Below the pieces are notes generated by a model that was given only the letters and a program-made list of their open reading frames with translations, did no database searches and was not told where the DNA came from. DNA of 33,122 bases. It comes from Prolixibacteraceae bacterium. Its GTDB lineage: Bacteria; Bacteroidota; Bacteroidia; Bacteroidales; Prolixibacteraceae. The DNA lies in contig WTWZ01000052.1 in assembly GCA_009773765.1 (NCBI GenBank), positions 1 to 33,122 of the forward strand. Direction: 5' to 3'. Shown here piece by piece: positions 31,243-33,122 of the stretch. The position numbers and the translations under genes are program-made. The first letter of the stretch is position 1; every line of letters begins with the position of its first letter.

Positions 31243-33122
31243 TTATTGAACCAGCGATAAAAATCCTTTGCCGTTTTTAAAGGGCAACGAAAACCAGAAT
31301 TTACTGCCTTTACCAACTTTAGATTCAAATTCGAGTTCGCCCCCAAGCAAAGCCACATAATGTTGCACAATGGGCAATCCCAGCCCCGAACCTGAAGTGG
31401 ATTGGTTAATGTCATTTTTAATACGGTAAAAGCGGTCAAAAATATGATTGAATTCATCTTCAGGAATTCCGATTCCGGTGTCGGATATTGTAAATTTAAC
31501 CCATTCATTCCTGATCATTTCATAATCGATGTTAATCTCTCCCTCAAGGGTGTATTTTACGGCATTATCAACCAGTAATGACAATACTTCGAATAAAAGT
31601 GCCGGATCGGTTTCAAAACCAAATTCTTTGTTGGGGACACTAAGCCGCAGATTTAATTTTACATTTTTAGAGTCGGGAATAAGAATAAAATATTTATTGT
31701 AAACATCGCGCAATAAACCATTGATGGAGTAAAATTTATATGTAATTTCAACTGTCTGGGTTTCAATTTTTGATAAATGAATCGTATTGTCAATCATGTT
31801 CATGAGCTGCTTCCCGTTTTGTGCGACAGCATCGGTCAATTCCAGTTTTTCGTCATGGTCGAGTTCACTATCTGCCAAAACCCTTGAGAGGTTCATTATC
31901 ACGTTCATAGGGGTGCGTATTTCATGCGACAGGTTCGAAAGGAATGCCGATTTTAAGCGGTCCGATTCTTCAGCACGAATCAGCGCCTTTTCAAGTTTAA
32001 ATTCGGCGGTTTTTCGTTTTGTGATGTCGCGCGCAATCGAAATTACCGAATGGGAATTTAATTTTGCCAGCCTCATTTCAAACAGAAAAGTTCCGTTTGG
32101 CGTATTCATTTGGTATTCTATTGTTTCTATTGAATTTGTTTTGATTGAAGATTGAATGCAACTGTAAATTTTGTCGGCCATGTTGTCAGGGAAGCCAACT
32201 TCAAATATTGTACTTCCAATTACATTTGCATCTTCAATTTTAAAAAGGTCACTCTCCTTAATTACAAAATCCTCGTAAGTCCCATCCTTGTCAATAACAA
32301 AAAATATGTCGGGAATTGCCTCCAGTAAAACCTTGTACCGCCGCTTGTGTTCTTCCAGGTCTGCAATTTTTTGTTTTGCTTTTGTGATATCTTCAAAAAT
32401 AATAAAAAACTTGTTGTAACCAGGTTGAATAACGTGTACATTAAACCAGCGCGCCAGTTCGGAAGTATGAAATTCGTTTATCCGTTTTTGTTTTGACTGG
32501 TTATAAATGTATTTGTTCAGGTCGAATTTACTTTTGAAAATTAAATTGAAAATATAGTCAGCTTTTTGCCCATGTACTTCATAAAGATTGATTTTAAAAT
32601 TGGCTTCAAAAGCATTATTTACCTTTTCAATAATTAGTTGAACAATGTTTCCTGCTTCGTCGCGTTCAGCAGTAATTTGGGCAATTGAAAATGAGGAATC
32701 CTGGAATACCTTGTTTATGCTTTGTTTTAACGAACTTAACTGGTTTTGATAATTTTTTATGATGGATTTATAATATATCCTTAAAAAATAAATAAAAACA
32801 GAAAGAACAGTATAAACGAACAAAGGATTGGTAATAAATGGTTTAAACTGTGTGAAAAAATCGTTGAACAGATTCATTTTTGCCATTTGAAAACCAATAG
32901 TAATCAATCCGATAAAAATGTATGTTCTTATTTTGCTGTTCGTTTCCGAAAAAAAGAGCATAAAAACTAATCCGGCATGCAACCAAAAAACAGTTAAATA
33001 AACAGTTTGCGAAGTAGGTGCCCCTGGATTAAAGTCGGAGAAATAAAATGAGTACAGTACAAGCGGGAGTATAAAAATGCTGTTTACTGAACAATGAATA
33101 CGGCCATTAATTGCGCAAATAA
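31243..33122 (-). CDS. PAS-containing membrane histidine kinase (N-terminus beyond the window)
   Basis: The minus-strand frame is open from the stop at 31243 to the window edge without an in-frame ATG in its first 45 codons, so the start lies outside. Upstream of the first alternative start (TTG at 32982) the frame reads hydrophobic segments (SIFILPLVLYSFYF; VYLTVFWLHAGLVF), so there are at least four membrane helices. Two PAS-type segments follow (one around RWFNVHVIQPGYNKFF, one around ILEAIPDIFFVIDKDG-like sequence). The kinase core has the H-box SHEIRTPMN (His codon at 31924-31926), the N-box VDNAVKYT, and G-boxes DTGIGIPEDEF and GSGLGLPIVQHY. No receiver domain is attached, and no response-regulator gene is adjacent, so it is an orphan kinase within this view. 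Confidence 0.9.
   Translation of the reverse strand, partial: ICAINGRIHCSVNSIFILPLVLYSFYFSDFNPGAPTSQTVYLTVFWLHAGLVFMLFFSETNSKIRTYIFIGLITIGFQMAKMNLFNDFFTQFKPFITNPLFVYTVLSVFIYFLRIYYKSIIKNYQNQLSSLKQSINKVFQDSSFSIAQITAERDEAGNIVQLIIEKVNNAFEANFKINLYEVHGQKADYIFNLIFKSKFDLNKYIYNQSKQKRINEFHTSELARWFNVHVIQPGYNKFFIIFEDITKAKQKIADLEEHKRRYKVLLEAIPDIFFVIDKDGTYEDFVIKESDLFKIEDANVIGSTIFEVGFPDNMADKIYSCIQSSIKTNSIETIEYQMNTPNGTFLFEMRLAKLNSHSVISIARDITKRKTAEFKLEKALIRAEESDRLKSAFLSNLSHEIRTPMNVIMNLSRVLADSELDHDEKLELTDAVAQNGKQLMNMIDNTIHLSKIETQTVEITYKFYSINGLLRDVYNKYFILIPDSKNVKLNLRLSVPNKEFGFETDPALLFEVLSLLVDNAVKYTLEGEINIDYEMIRNEWVKFTISDTGIGIPEDEFNHIFDRFYRIKNDINQSTSGSGLGLPIVQHYVALLGGELEFESKVGKGSKFWFSLPFKNGKGFLSLVQ

Overview
The window looks like a chromosome segment of a member of the Bacteroidota, probably an environmental, polysaccharide-degrading marine or sediment lineage of the Marinilabiliales/Prolixibacteraceae type. 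That placement is an inference from: AT-rich DNA; few Shine-Dalgarno sites; several exact matches to the Bacteroidota promoter form TTG-N(19-21)-TAnnTTTG; a type IX secretion 'plug' protein; a complete Na+-translocating NADH:quinone reductase operon; a Tat-exported GH109-like protein and a lipoprotein GH2 enzyme. No rRNA gene or other species marker is present.

Left part, about 1-17,600, is a defence island. In order it holds: the first codons of a divergent zinc-knuckle protein; a two-gene ubiquitin-like module (a JAB protease-E1 fusion plus a DUF6527 protein) with no visible Ubl or E2; a winged-helix nucleotidyltransferase; a DUF4062/AlbA/HATPase protein with a (DTEH)4 repeat; and a divergent Wadjet/MksBEFG-type condensin operon (JetA, JetB, JetC, JetD-like). 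The SMC gene jetC has a single in-frame TAG at codon 833, with the frame otherwise open for its full 1,204 codons. Facing these on the minus strand is a three-gene set: a type IIG-like restriction-methylase, a DUF2971 protein and a zinc-ribbon PD-(D/E)XK nuclease. The island ends with an AbiEi/AbiEii type IV toxin-antitoxin pair. Its start codon lies at the exact centre of a 29-bp near-perfect palindrome that also covers the promoter -7 element.

Boundary, 17,258-18,045: a frameshifted and truncated tyrosine-recombinase remnant, a perfect 16-bp-arm hairpin, then tRNA-Pro(UGG) and tRNA-Ser(GCU), both on the minus strand. The 3' end of tRNA-Pro faces the island, the usual geometry for an integrative element inserted at a tRNA gene.

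Right part, about 18,250-33,122, looks like resident chromosome: an SNase-like nuclease, a GH109-like oxidoreductase-fold protein, a lamin-tail-domain lipoprotein, nqrABCDEF (minus strand, promoter visible), the T9SS plug protein, a CsxA-like GH2 exo-beta-D-glucosaminidase lipoprotein, and a PAS-containing membrane histidine kinase whose N-terminus runs off the window.

The strongest leads are the interrupted jetC, the E2-less JAB-E1/DUF6527 pair, the start-codon-centred AbiE operator with a probably leaderless message, and the restriction/DUF2971/nuclease cassette. Functions are assigned by reading motifs by eye; no database search was run.
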